From the NCBI GenBank assembly GCA_964353015.1, contig CAYGUA010000002.1, forward strand, positions 124,001 through 188,000: a DNA stretch of 64,000 bases, given 5' to 3'. Both the position numbers and the translations under genes were made by a program. The notes under the pieces were generated by a model, which was not told the DNA's origin, did no database searches, and saw only the letters and a program-made list of their open reading frames with translations. Numbering within the stretch: position 1 is the stretch's first letter; every line of letters starts with the position of its first letter. The stretch is from JAMZMI01 sp964353015. Lineage in GTDB: Bacteria > Bacteroidota > Bacteroidia > Cytophagales > Cyclobacteriaceae. This document shows, piece after piece, positions 17,668 through 26,998 of this stretch.

Positions 17668-19074
17668 CTACAGTTTCAAACCGAGATAGTTCTTCGCATT
17701 GTAGTAACAGACATCTTGAACCAACCTTCCCAACATTTTCATGTCATGAGGTAACTCTCCATTTTCCACATCACGTCCGATCATATTGCATAAGATTCTC
17801 CTGAAATACTCATGTCTTGGAAAAGATAAAAAACTGCGGCTATCCGTGAGCATACCTACAAACCTGCTCAACAGCCCCATATTAGAGAGTGAATTAATTT
17901 GCTTTTCCATACCGTCTTTCTGATCCAAAAACCACCAGCCAGTGCCAAACTGGATCTTCCCTGCCACTGACCCATCATTGAAGTTACCAACCATCGTGGC
18001 AAAACCATCATTATTCGTTGAGTTGTGGTTGTACAAAATAGTTTTTGAAAGCTGGTTCGTGTTATCCAGTGTGTCCATAAACCTGCTTAAAGCTCTTATT
18101 TGCTGAAAATCGCCCATAGAGTCAAATCCCGTATCAGGTCCTAATTCACGCATCATCCTACTATTATTATTTCTTATTGCGCCTAGATGAAACTGCTGAG
18201 TCCAACCTTTCGAGTGGTACATTCGGCAGAGATCTACCAGCATTCCCATGAGGAATTGCTGCTTCTCTTGTTCGCTAGGTATGTGACCATTTATGATCAA
18301 TTCGAAAATCCTAGCAGATATCTCTCTTGAGTATTCAACATCGTAGAGCTGCTCCAAACCATGATCGGAAAGCCGGCCTCCCGTCTGGTGGAAGAATGAA
18401 ATTCTATTTTCAACCGCTTCAAGTAGCGATTGGTAACTGGTAATGGATATTTCAGAAATAGCTTCCAGACGCTCTAAATACTTTTTGTATTGGTCAGGGT
18501 CTGCAATAGCATATAGCTTGTCCGGCCTAAACGTAGGATATACTTTGATTTCAAATTTCTCCTTGGCAAGTTGCTCGTGGTAATGCAAATCATCAGCAGG
18601 ATCATCTGTAGTACAAACCGCAACTACATTCATTTTTGTAAGTAGATTTCGGCAGGACAAATGCCCACTATTAAGTTGGGCACTTGCATTTTCGTAAATT
18701 CGATTTGCCGACGCTGAATTGAGCAACTCCTTGATACCAAAATATCGTCTCAGCTCCAAGTGAGTCCAGTGATAAAGTGGGTTTCTCAATGTGTATGGGA
18801 CAGTCTCTGCCCATTTTTCGAATTTCTCCTTGTCGGATTTATTGCCAGTGCAGAAAGATTCATCTACACCATTGGTGCGCATGGCTCGCCATTTATAATG
18901 ATCACCTTCTAACCATGCCTCCGTTAAGTTTTTGAATTGACGATCTTCAGCAATGTCTTTAGGTGACAAGTGACAGTGATAGTCAATAATGGGCATCTCT
19001 TTAGCATAGGAATGGTATAACTCAGAAGCTACTTCGCCATCTAATAGGAAATTGTTATTTAGGAATGGTTTCAT
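17668..19074 (-). CDS. uxaC: Uronate (glucuronate) isomerase
   Basis: A 468-residue cytoplasmic enzyme, the usual length for UxaC. The amidohydrolase-type HxH metal motif is in MPIIDYHCHLSPKDIAEDRQ, followed by NLTEAWLEGDHYKWRAMRTN, VVAVCTTDDPADDL, QFHLGAIRNNNSRM and the LTDSRSFLSFPRHEYFRR region. It converts D-glucuronate to D-fructuronate (or galacturonate to tagaturonate), so the glycan probably contains hexuronic acid. The next steps (UxuB, KdgK, KdgA) are not in the window; only a ManD-like protein at 54251 could extend the path. It lies 90 bp downstream of the FHS transporter gene and 32 bp before the FGE gene. Confidence 0.95.
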   Translation of the reverse strand: MKPFLNNNFLLDGEVASELYHSYAKEMPIIDYHCHLSPKDIAEDRQFKNLTEAWLEGDHYKWRAMRTNGVDESFCTGNKSDKEKFEKWAETVPYTLRNPLYHWTHLELRRYFGIKELLNSASANRIYENASAQLNSGHLSCRNLLTKMNVVAVCTTDDPADDLHYHEQLAKEKFEIKVYPTFRPDKLYAIADPDQYKKYLERLEAISEISITSYQSLLEAVENRISFFHQTGGRLSDHGLEQLYDVEYSREISARIFELIINGHIPSEQEKQQFLMGMLVDLCRMYHSKGWTQQFHLGAIRNNNSRMMRELGPDTGFDSMGDFQQIRALSRFMDTLDNTNQLSKTILYNHNSTNNDGFATMVGNFNDGSVAGKIQFGTGWWFLDQKDGMEKQINSLSNMGLLSRFVGMLTDSRSFLSFPRHEYFRRILCNMIGRDVENGELPHDMKMLGRLVQDVCYYNAKNYLGLKL

Positions 19075-19164
19075 ATTGAATAGAATCTATTTTATTGTTT
19101 TTAATTGATTTAGTTTGTTTGTAAATGGCAGTACCATTAATAATTAAATCAGGTTCCATCACAT

Positions 19165-20580
19165 TCAAGGTTCACTTTTTGGTGACACATATTGGTGTCC
19201 CCACAAACCGTAACTCAAGACATATGCATAACATGCCAATGGCACCAAAAATGAAAGTTGGATATCACCAGTCTCGTCAGCGATCCAGCCTTGCAGCATA
19301 GGAATAATAGCTCCTCCTACGATCATCATCACGAGCAGAGAAGATCCTTGACTCGTGTATTTTCCTAAGTCATGGATGGCCAGCGTAAAGATGTTTGACC
19401 ACAGTATGGAATTGAATGCTCCGATGGCAATCGCACACCAGAAAGCAACAGACCCCTCGGTGAAAATCATAGTGATAAGCAATGCGATCACAACAGATGC
19501 GAAAACAGCCAACGTTCGTGCAGCATTGCCTTTGCCTACAAAAAAGGCTAGGTAATTGAGTATCAGAAAAACAACAAAAAGGCTTACTTCAGAAAATGGC
19601 AGCACATCGAAATAAAAGCTACCGCCATCATTTTTAATACCTGTGATTAGATAAATGAAAAGAAAGGAGATTACCGATAGTATCGCCATCAATGCATACT
19701 TCCTGACCTTATCGGTCATAGCACCCATGGATACCGACCCTAAAAATCGTCCGATCATGGCACCTCCCCAATAGAAAGAGAGGAACTTACTTCCTTCAGC
19801 TTCTTCAAATCCCATTATGGATTCCAACTTGAAGAAGTTGATCAGAAAACTACCAATCGCTACTTCTCCTCCCACATAGCAAAAAATAGCAATCATCCCC
19901 AGTACTAGATGACGATACTTCAATACTTGTGCTCCCGTCTCAATCGATTCTTCTGAGGTGATTTTGGGAAGGTAAACCATTTTGACCATCAAGGCTAATA
20001 GGATAAATGCCACACCGAAAATGACGTAAGGAAGCTTTAGAGAATCCACTGTAATATTTCCATCAGAGAATACTTTGTATATCAAAATCGCTCCGATTAC
20101 AGGTGCTATAGTAGTTCCAACAGAATTGAAACCTTGTGCTAGGTTAAGCCGACTGGATTCTGTTTTCGGGTCACCTAACCTCGCGGCATAAGGATTTGCT
20201 GCTATTTGCAAAATGGTTACACCTGTAGCCAATATAAAGAGAGCTCCCAGAAAAAAGCCATATTGTTGAAATTGAGCTGCAGGGTAAAATAAACCACACC
20301 CCACTCCACAAATGACCAAACCTAGGATCAAAGCATTTTTATAGCCAATTCTGGTGATGGGATCGCCACTGGTAACGGAAACGAGGAAATAGATCAATGA
20401 AATGAAGAAGAAAGCGCCAAAAAAAGCAGACTGAACGAGTGATGCCTGTAGGTAGGTCAGCTCGAAAGAAGCCTTGAGATGAGGGATCAACACATCATTC
20501 ATTACGGTAATAAACCCCCACATGAAGAAAAGAAAAGTGATGGTGATGAAGGGCTTTCTGTAGTTGACTGGAGCTGACAT
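19165..20580 (-). CDS. FHS-family MFS sugar permease (FucP-like)
   Basis: This 471-residue integral inner-membrane protein has twelve predicted helices and the FucP/glucose-galactose permease signature: an N-terminal FITITFLFFMWGFITVMNDV followed by LIPHLKASFEL, then ILQIAANPYAARLGDPKTES. The last run is diagnostic of the fucose-galactose-glucose:H+ symporter (FHS) family. It probably imports a hexose or deoxyhexose released in the periplasm. It sits 6 bp after the ROK kinase gene and upstream of uxaC, so mannose or a related monosaccharide is the likely cargo; fucose cannot be excluded. It is the second MFS sugar importer in the operon, beside the one at 26995. Confidence 0.9.
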   Translation of the reverse strand: MSAPVNYRKPFITITFLFFMWGFITVMNDVLIPHLKASFELTYLQASLVQSAFFGAFFFISLIYFLVSVTSGDPITRIGYKNALILGLVICGVGCGLFYPAAQFQQYGFFLGALFILATGVTILQIAANPYAARLGDPKTESSRLNLAQGFNSVGTTIAPVIGAILIYKVFSDGNITVDSLKLPYVIFGVAFILLALMVKMVYLPKITSEESIETGAQVLKYRHLVLGMIAIFCYVGGEVAIGSFLINFFKLESIMGFEEAEGSKFLSFYWGGAMIGRFLGSVSMGAMTDKVRKYALMAILSVISFLFIYLITGIKNDGGSFYFDVLPFSEVSLFVVFLILNYLAFFVGKGNAARTLAVFASVVIALLITMIFTEGSVAFWCAIAIGAFNSILWSNIFTLAIHDLGKYTSQGSSLLVMMIVGGAIIPMLQGWIADETGDIQLSFLVPLACYAYVLSYGLWGHQYVSPKSEP

Positions 20581-20586
20581 GTTTCG

Positions 20587-21531
20587 TTATTTGGTGGGTA
20601 AAAAGTCCTTGATCTTAGTGAAATAATTATCATCGAGTAGTCTGGCACTACCCAGAATAGCGGCGTCTTCCTTTAGTGTAGAAACCTGAATTCTCAAATT
20701 GATATCCACCCTTGCTAAACCATGTGCAAGTGACGATGAGAAATAAGGATATGCACCAGAAATATTTCCACCTAGTATAAGAATAGTTGGTTGGAATTTC
20801 TGGACCCAGGGCGCAAGTAGTGTAGCCAGATTTTCGCCAAAAGAATCAAAAATTATCTGCACATTTTCGTCCTTCTTCCTGCGATCGACTATTTCTTTAA
20901 CGCCACTTAGCTTTTCTTCGAAAGCGTCCTCAAAAGCCCTTACGAACCATCTTGTAGAAAAATACTCATCAGCTATTCCATTTTTAAACTTAAGGTGCCA
21001 AAGGCAGCCATCTTCAGGCACATCCTCTCTGACAACTATCGGCACTCCGTCATCTATAAACGCAGATCCAAATCCTGTTCCCAGAGTGATAATGATTGAT
21101 CTGTTATGCGATTTTGCTAAGCCAAATCCATCTTCACCAATTGCGAAACAAGTCGCATCGTTGTGGAATCGAAGCGGTAGCTCGGGTAGGATGAGCAAAG
21201 GACCTAAGTGATCAGATACTTTTAAACCATATAACGCATTGTACTTGTCATTTCCTTTGTTAAAAAGCGCCACTCCGTCGGCATAATTGAATGCTCCGGG
21301 CATTGCAAAACCAATCCCGGCAATATCAAAATTGGAGCACAAGGCGATAGTCTTATTGATGGTGTTTGCCCAGGCTTGAAATACCTCATCTTTTGGCGCT
21401 TTACCATTGAGTTTTGAGTGAGCTTCTGTTTGATGAATTATCTCGCCTGAAAGAATATCCACCGCCTTACTCATGACGTGGCTTCCACCAATATCTACTC
21501 CTATCGCTACTTTACTTAATTGACTCATCAT
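20587..21531 (-). CDS. ROK-family sugar kinase (probable hexokinase/mannokinase)
   Basis: A 314-residue ROK protein without an N-terminal DNA-binding domain, so a kinase rather than a repressor. The phosphate-binding loop is in AIGVDIGGSHVMSKAVDI, the catalytic Asp region is RFHNDATCFAIGEDGFG, the phosphate 2/adenosine loops are SIIITLGTGFGSAFIDDG and ILILGGNISGAYPYF. The usual ROK zinc motif (CxCGxxGCxE) is absent. With ManA in the same operon the likely product is mannose-6-phosphate, although glucose or fructose phosphorylation is also possible. The gene sits between GH92 (11 bp away) and the FHS transporter (6 bp). Confidence 0.88.
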   Translation of the reverse strand: MMSQLSKVAIGVDIGGSHVMSKAVDILSGEIIHQTEAHSKLNGKAPKDEVFQAWANTINKTIALCSNFDIAGIGFAMPGAFNYADGVALFNKGNDKYNALYGLKVSDHLGPLLILPELPLRFHNDATCFAIGEDGFGLAKSHNRSIIITLGTGFGSAFIDDGVPIVVREDVPEDGCLWHLKFKNGIADEYFSTRWFVRAFEDAFEEKLSGVKEIVDRRKKDENVQIIFDSFGENLATLLAPWVQKFQPTILILGGNISGAYPYFSSSLAHGLARVDINLRIQVSTLKEDAAILGSARLLDDNYFTKIKDFLPTK

Positions 21532-21542
21532 TTAACTTCCTT

Positions 21543-23843
21543 CTAATATTCCGGAATTTCAGCATTGACTCCCCAAAATTTATTCGGCAACTCATCCAGG
21601 ACAAGTTCAAGAGTTCCCCCATCCATTATTTGTTGATGGGTTATAAATGGTGATTGGATCTCTTTGCCATTGATAAATGCCTTTTGGATATATTTCTTCG
21701 TTTTGCTGGCACCTTTTGCCAAGACGGTGAATGTCTTTTCATTCTCCAATTTGATCGTCACTTGCTCAAAAACAGGACTTGTAATATCGTAAAATGGGAG
21801 TCCGGGGGTCGTAGGATAAAGTGCTATAGCAGTAAAGACAACAAAAGCTGACATTCCTCCTCCGTCTTCATCACCAGGTATTCCGAAAATATTGTCCTTG
21901 AACCAGACATCCAGAAGGAAGCGTGTGCGCTTTTGGGTCTTCCAGGGTGCACCAAAATAATTGTACAAATATGGAATATGAAATGAAGGCTCATTACCCA
22001 TAGAAAACTGGCCTACAAGTCCGGTAGAGTTAGAACCATTCACGTAAAACTCGTTTTTTCTAATTCCCAGCGGCTCCCGAAATAGCTGGTCCAACCGTGC
22101 CTCTGCTGCTCGCTTACCGCCAAGTAATTCAGTCAAACCCGCGATATCATGCTGTACATCCCAGGCGTAAGTCCATCCATTGTTCTCATCATAGTATTCT
22201 CTGTATCCTTTCCCTCCATCCAATTTTGGATCAATATCAATCCAGTTGCCATTTCCGTCTTTAGGCATGAATAAGCGATGTTCCGGATGCCATAGCTTTT
22301 TATACCGCATGGCCATTTTCTCATATTGAGCCGATTCTCTGTTTTTTCCCAGTTCGTTTGCTAGTTCTGATAAGGCCCAAAAATCATAGCTGATACCCAA
22401 TGAAACAGCCACAGGTTGCCTTTTCTCAAACCCGTCTACATTAGGTTCAGTTTCCTTCTCATCTGGAAGCAGTGCTGGGAAATATCCGTTCTCATGATAA
22501 AAATCATCGATAGGCTGCCTAGGAGTTCCTTGACGCCAAGGAATGAAAGTACCTTCCATCATGTTCTTCTTAATTCCTTCGTACGCATTATCTACATCAT
22601 AAGCCCTCAACCCCTTTCGGTAACCATCTATAAAAATGGCGGAGGAATGATAGGCATTCATACACATATGATTCCCATATACTTGCGGAAAAGTAGGCAT
22701 CCATCCGTTCTGATCGTACATGAGTGTATAAGAATGCAGCATATCATTTTCCATATCAGGTGTAAGAATAGTTCTAAGTGGATGATGTGCTCTATATGTA
22801 TCCCATACCCAGTCATCTACATAAAATGGTCGCTCGCTCTCATGAACCTTTCCATCATATCCGCTGAAATATTTACCCCCCTCATTGATATCGATCATGC
22901 GTTCATATGTACGATATAGAGCTGTATAGAAGCTCCTCTTCTGAGCCTCTGTGCCTCCTGTGACCGCTATTTGATTGATCACTTTCTCCCACGCGGCTTT
23001 ACCCACAGATACTATCTGGGCAAATTGAAAATCCGCCATTTCTTCTTCATAATTAAGTTTGGCCTGCTCATGACTGATGTATGATACTGCATATTTAATC
23101 GAGACAACAGAGGGCGCATCCTCTCCTAAGGAAATAGAAAATCGACCTTGCTTAGATTGAAGCTTTGCGGACTTGATTGCTTGATTTTCTTCGTCCACCA
23201 ACTGTGCAAATACATAAGCTGACATGACTCTTGTTATCGGATTTATTCCTTTAGTGGTGTACTTGATTTTTTCTTCAAGAATGAAAATCCCTTCCTCCTT
23301 TTCGCCAGAAACCATTTCAGGGGAACCACTAATTATGATATTCTTCCTTTTACGCTCGGGAAATTCAATTTTATAAATAGCACTCTTTCGTGAGGGCGTA
23401 AAACTTACCTTGATGTCATCATCAATTAAGTAGGTCGAATAATACCATGGCTTAACAACTTCCAGATCATGATCGATATTCATTTTCATGTTCCACGATT
23501 GATTCCGAAAATCTCCAACAGAAACTTTCATTTGAAAAATGCCCTTTTCTCGATGTGAGGTTACCTGAAACGGAAATGATTCCACCTGATCGGATAGGTA
23601 ATCAGTTTTCACAGGAAACATCCGCAACATTTGATTGGGCAATTGCATGGTTGGATAGGTAGGTACCAGAAATCTGGCAACATTTCCAATGGTCGGATCT
23701 ATGTACTTGGTAAAATCCTCTTGTCCAAAAGACGTACTCATACCGAAACCAAAAAAGAGCATGCTCAAGACGATCTTTTGCACTGGTCTCTTTGCATGAC
23801 CTTTTTGAAATACTGTATGTAGAAAGGTAATTATGATTGTCAT
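21543..23843 (-). CDS. GH92 family alpha-mannosidase
   Basis: This 766-residue exported exo-acting glycosidase has family GH92 landmarks: YVDDWVWDTYRAHHPL, NGWMPTFPQVYGNHMCM, a GNEPSFHIPYLYNYFGAPWK segment, and GIPGDEDGGGMSAFVVF followed by LYPTTPGLPFYDI. GH92 enzymes are calcium-dependent inverting alpha-mannosidases acting mainly on alpha-1,2/1,3/1,6/1,4 linkages. The Asp-rich motif reads GDEDGGG where many members have GNDDxGQ, a subgroup-like difference. The annotated start gives a long N-region before a signal peptide; the internal ATG at residue 28 (MLFFGFGMSTSFG) is a good alternative start. Its place in an operon with manA fits mannan breakdown. Confidence 0.92.
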   Translation of the reverse strand: MTIIITFLHTVFQKGHAKRPVQKIVLSMLFFGFGMSTSFGQEDFTKYIDPTIGNVARFLVPTYPTMQLPNQMLRMFPVKTDYLSDQVESFPFQVTSHREKGIFQMKVSVGDFRNQSWNMKMNIDHDLEVVKPWYYSTYLIDDDIKVSFTPSRKSAIYKIEFPERKRKNIIISGSPEMVSGEKEEGIFILEEKIKYTTKGINPITRVMSAYVFAQLVDEENQAIKSAKLQSKQGRFSISLGEDAPSVVSIKYAVSYISHEQAKLNYEEEMADFQFAQIVSVGKAAWEKVINQIAVTGGTEAQKRSFYTALYRTYERMIDINEGGKYFSGYDGKVHESERPFYVDDWVWDTYRAHHPLRTILTPDMENDMLHSYTLMYDQNGWMPTFPQVYGNHMCMNAYHSSAIFIDGYRKGLRAYDVDNAYEGIKKNMMEGTFIPWRQGTPRQPIDDFYHENGYFPALLPDEKETEPNVDGFEKRQPVAVSLGISYDFWALSELANELGKNRESAQYEKMAMRYKKLWHPEHRLFMPKDGNGNWIDIDPKLDGGKGYREYYDENNGWTYAWDVQHDIAGLTELLGGKRAAEARLDQLFREPLGIRKNEFYVNGSNSTGLVGQFSMGNEPSFHIPYLYNYFGAPWKTQKRTRFLLDVWFKDNIFGIPGDEDGGGMSAFVVFTAIALYPTTPGLPFYDITSPVFEQVTIKLENEKTFTVLAKGASKTKKYIQKAFINGKEIQSPFITHQQIMDGGTLELVLDELPNKFWGVNAEIPEY

Positions 23844-23879
23844 TTTAGTGGATTCGGCAGATCGGAATCTGATTGTTAA

Positions 23880-25328
23880 TTAGATATTATCAGTTATTGG
23901 CACCAGCTTGAAAACATATCCTGGCCTTTCAACAGACACGTAAATGAATCCATCTGGACCTTCTTCTACGCTTCTTACCCTTCCAACCAGAGGAAACATT
24001 TTTTCCTCGTAGCTTATTTTATCACCTTGAACCACACAGCGGTTGAGGTACTTAAACCTCAATGAGCCCACGAGAATATTGCCTTTCCAATCAGGGTACC
24101 TATCGCTGGTCACGAAGGTCATTCCACAAGGTGCGATAGAAGGCACCCAATAGTGGAGAGGTTGTTCCATTCCTGGCTTCTGCAATTCTGATGTGAAGAT
24201 GGTTCCGTCATAATTAATACCGTAAGAGATCACTGGCCACCCATAATTTTCACCTGATTCAATAATGTTGATTTCATCGCCACCCCTTGGCCCATGTTCA
24301 TGTTCCCATAGTTTTCCGGTTTCTGGATGAATGGCTAAGCCTTGAGGGTTTCTGTGTCCATAGGAGTAAATAGAGTTTCTTGCTGAATCAACGGAGGCAA
24401 AAGGATTGTCTAATGGAATAGATCCGTCATCATTCACCCGATGAATTTTACCAGCCATTCTGGATAGGTCTTGCGGATTTACCGTTCGCTCTCCTCTATC
24501 TCCTACACTGATAAACATTGTGCCATCAGCAGCAAAGACGATCCTTCCTCCAAAGTGATGCTGACGCTTTGTATATGGACCAGCTTCCAGAATCAATTTC
24601 TGATCGGTAAGTGTATTGTCCGAAAAGACAAATCTGCTGACAACAGTAGTCGTCAAAGAGTCACCTTCACTTACTTTCAGGTCAGAGTAGGATAAGTATA
24701 TCCAGTTATTCTCACTGAATTGTGGGTGAAGAATCACCTCAAATAAACCGTCTTGATCACTTAATCGTACTTTCGGAACACCTGATATTTTGATGCCTTT
24801 CCCATCACCTCCCACACGGTAGAGGGTACCTGACCTTTCAGTAACCAGCATATCTCCATTGGGCAGCCACGCCATGTCCCATGGTCTTTCAATTCCTTGA
24901 AATACCGTATCGAGCACAATGGTGTAGTGATCGGTAGTTACAGTATCTGTGTCAAGCCTTTCTTCTTCAAATCCATATTTGGCCACCCGCTCAATGCCCT
25001 TTCCAATGTAGCTTACGAGTGCGTTTATCTTCTGCTCACCTAATGCTGCACCCCAAGTTGGCATACCTGCGTCTGGATAGCCGTTAGTAATAGATGCCTT
25101 AATAGATACCGAGTCTTTTCCATGCTTCCATTTACGATCTGCGAAGGCTTCCATCTGCTGGCCGTGGCATCCAGAACAGTAAATAGAATAGGTTTGCATT
25201 GCCAGTAATGTGAGACTATCTATTCTCTCAACCTCCTCTTTCTCTGTTGCCTTTTGCTTAGTCTTTTCCCCACAGCTAATTACTATTAGTCCGATTAGTA
25301 GAATGATTGTGAATTTGTAATATTTCAT
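23880..25328 (-). CDS. PQQ-dependent aldose sugar dehydrogenase with N-terminal cytochrome c domain
   Basis: A 482-residue lipoprotein (signal ending LIVISCGEK). Residues about 40-115 form a class I cytochrome c domain with the heme motif C51-S-G-C54-H55 and a distal Met in a GMPTWG context. Residues 130-480 are a six-bladed glucose/sorbosone dehydrogenase propeller (PNGDMLVTERSGTLYRVG, FGGRIVFAADGTMFISVGDR, YGHRNPQGLAIHPETGKLWE and HGPRGGDEINIIESGENYGW). It would oxidise an aldose at C1 in the periplasm, passing electrons through heme c. PQQ biosynthesis genes are not in the window. The target sugar could be a released mannose or uronic-acid oligosaccharide, which is inference. Confidence 0.9.
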   Translation of the reverse strand: MKYYKFTIILLIGLIVISCGEKTKQKATEKEEVERIDSLTLLAMQTYSIYCSGCHGQQMEAFADRKWKHGKDSVSIKASITNGYPDAGMPTWGAALGEQKINALVSYIGKGIERVAKYGFEEERLDTDTVTTDHYTIVLDTVFQGIERPWDMAWLPNGDMLVTERSGTLYRVGGDGKGIKISGVPKVRLSDQDGLFEVILHPQFSENNWIYLSYSDLKVSEGDSLTTTVVSRFVFSDNTLTDQKLILEAGPYTKRQHHFGGRIVFAADGTMFISVGDRGERTVNPQDLSRMAGKIHRVNDDGSIPLDNPFASVDSARNSIYSYGHRNPQGLAIHPETGKLWEHEHGPRGGDEINIIESGENYGWPVISYGINYDGTIFTSELQKPGMEQPLHYWVPSIAPCGMTFVTSDRYPDWKGNILVGSLRFKYLNRCVVQGDKISYEEKMFPLVGRVRSVEEGPDGFIYVSVERPGYVFKLVPITDNI

Positions 25329-25339
25329 ATAAATGTTAT

Positions 25340-26998
25340 TTAGCCCTTTGTGACGTCCTTGCCTATGTTGTTTACTTTCTCCAAATATTTTTCGATGTAT
25401 TGCTGATCCAACTCCTCGGAATCACCATATTCTTCGCGCATTTTTTTGAGCTTCTCCTTCATATCTATCACTACTTGCGTATAGGTAGGATCATCGAAAA
25501 CATTGTACAATTCATTGGGGTCCTTTTTACGATCATAGAGCTCCCATTCGTCTACATCATAATAGAAATGAACCAGCTTATATTCTTCGCTCACTATTCC
25601 ATAATGCCTTTTTACCATATGTATGGACGGGTACTCATAATAATGATAGTAAACCGCCTTCCTATTCCATACTTCCGTTTTACCAGTGAGCAATGGAACG
25701 AGACTTTCGCCTTGCATGTCGCCGGGTTGTTCAATATTCGCTACATCCAAAATTGTTTGAGCAAAATCGAGATTTTGTACCATCTCCGTATTTATTAGAC
25801 CTGGCTCTATTACACCATCCCACCTTACCAGAAGAGGTGTTTTAAAAGATTCATCATAAATGAAACGCTTATCAAACCACCCATGCTCACCAAGATAAAA
25901 ACCCTGATCAGAGGTGTACACAATGAGTATATTATTCATCAAATCATTTGCTTCTAAATAGTCCAGCACCTTACCTACTCCCTCATCCACGGCCTCAATG
26001 GTTCCCAAATAATCCTGCATGTATCGCTGATATCTCCACTTCATCTTGTCTTTATCAGACATTTGAGCAAAAGCTTGTTTAAATGACTCGTTAATGGGAT
26101 CGTAGATACTATTCCATTGTTCGCGCTGCTCCGCGTTCATCCTGCCTACTTCCCTTTCAAATGCCTTGAAGTCCCAACCGGAGGCATCAGGAATATTCAG
26201 TTGTTGCATAGTTTCGGGTGTAAGCTTTGAATCTCCTGACCAGTTCATGTGTTCCAGCAGATTCATCTCAGCCATTTTTGCCGCTGCACCCCTGCCAGAA
26301 TAATCATCAAATAATGTGGCAGGCTCTGGAAACTCTTTGTTTGTGTACTCCTTAAAATGTCTTGGAGCTGGCAACCATTCCCTGTGAGGAGCTTTGTGCA
26401 AGTACATGAGCATGAACGGCTTATCCTCTTCCCTTTCATTTTCTAACCAATTAAGGGTCATATCGGTAATGATATCTGTCACGTAACCAACCACATTAAT
26501 CACCCCTTCATTTTTGGTAATGAAGTCTGGGTTGTAGTATGTCCCCTGACCAGGAAGTATTTTGAATTCATCAAAGCCTTTAGGGCTGTTGCCAAAGTGG
26601 AGCTTGCCAAACATTGCCGTCTGATAACCGGCCTGCTGAAGGTATTGTGGAAACGTTACCTGGGTAGTATCGAATGGAAAATGGTTATCTGTTTTGCCGT
26701 TAATGTGACTATGCTTGCCGGTCAAAATCACAGCTCGAGAAGGAGCACAAATGGAATTGGTTACACAAGCATTGGTAAAGAGCATTCCTTTGTTGGCAAT
26801 GCGATCTATGTTCGGAGTGGATATCAACTTATCACTGTAGGCACTAATCGCTTGATAGGCATGATCATCAGACATCATGAATATGATGTTAGGTCGTTTT
26901 GGTGTTTCATGCTGTTGTGAGCAAGACGCCAACACCCAAAAAGTGAGGACTAAAGCAAATAAGGAAAAGAGTTGACGCTTCATAAAATTCAAATTCAT
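25340..26998 (-). CDS. Sulfatase (S1), lipoprotein
   Basis: This 552-residue sulfatase carries a lipoprotein signal (FWVLASCSQ). The metal motif is NIIFMMSDDHAYQAISAYS, the activation signature C-A-P-S-R has its Cys at residue 84, then AVILTGKHS and FGKLHFG; the second metal cluster is IVYTSDQGFYLGEHGWFDKR. The C-terminal WELYDRKKDPNELYNVFDD is the usual S1 tail. Its ATG overlaps the stop of the upstream sugar porter by 4 bp (ATGA), so translation is probably coupled, although an ATG at 26983 (MKRQLFS) gives a more typical signal peptide. It is close in layout to the sulfatase at 7489. Its activity depends on formylglycine formation. Confidence 0.93.
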   Translation of the reverse strand: MNLNFMKRQLFSLFALVLTFWVLASCSQQHETPKRPNIIFMMSDDHAYQAISAYSDKLISTPNIDRIANKGMLFTNACVTNSICAPSRAVILTGKHSHINGKTDNHFPFDTTQVTFPQYLQQAGYQTAMFGKLHFGNSPKGFDEFKILPGQGTYYNPDFITKNEGVINVVGYVTDIITDMTLNWLENEREEDKPFMLMYLHKAPHREWLPAPRHFKEYTNKEFPEPATLFDDYSGRGAAAKMAEMNLLEHMNWSGDSKLTPETMQQLNIPDASGWDFKAFEREVGRMNAEQREQWNSIYDPINESFKQAFAQMSDKDKMKWRYQRYMQDYLGTIEAVDEGVGKVLDYLEANDLMNNILIVYTSDQGFYLGEHGWFDKRFIYDESFKTPLLVRWDGVIEPGLINTEMVQNLDFAQTILDVANIEQPGDMQGESLVPLLTGKTEVWNRKAVYYHYYEYPSIHMVKRHYGIVSEEYKLVHFYYDVDEWELYDRKKDPNELYNVFDDPTYTQVVIDMKEKLKKMREEYGDSEELDQQYIEKYLEKVNNIGKDVTKG

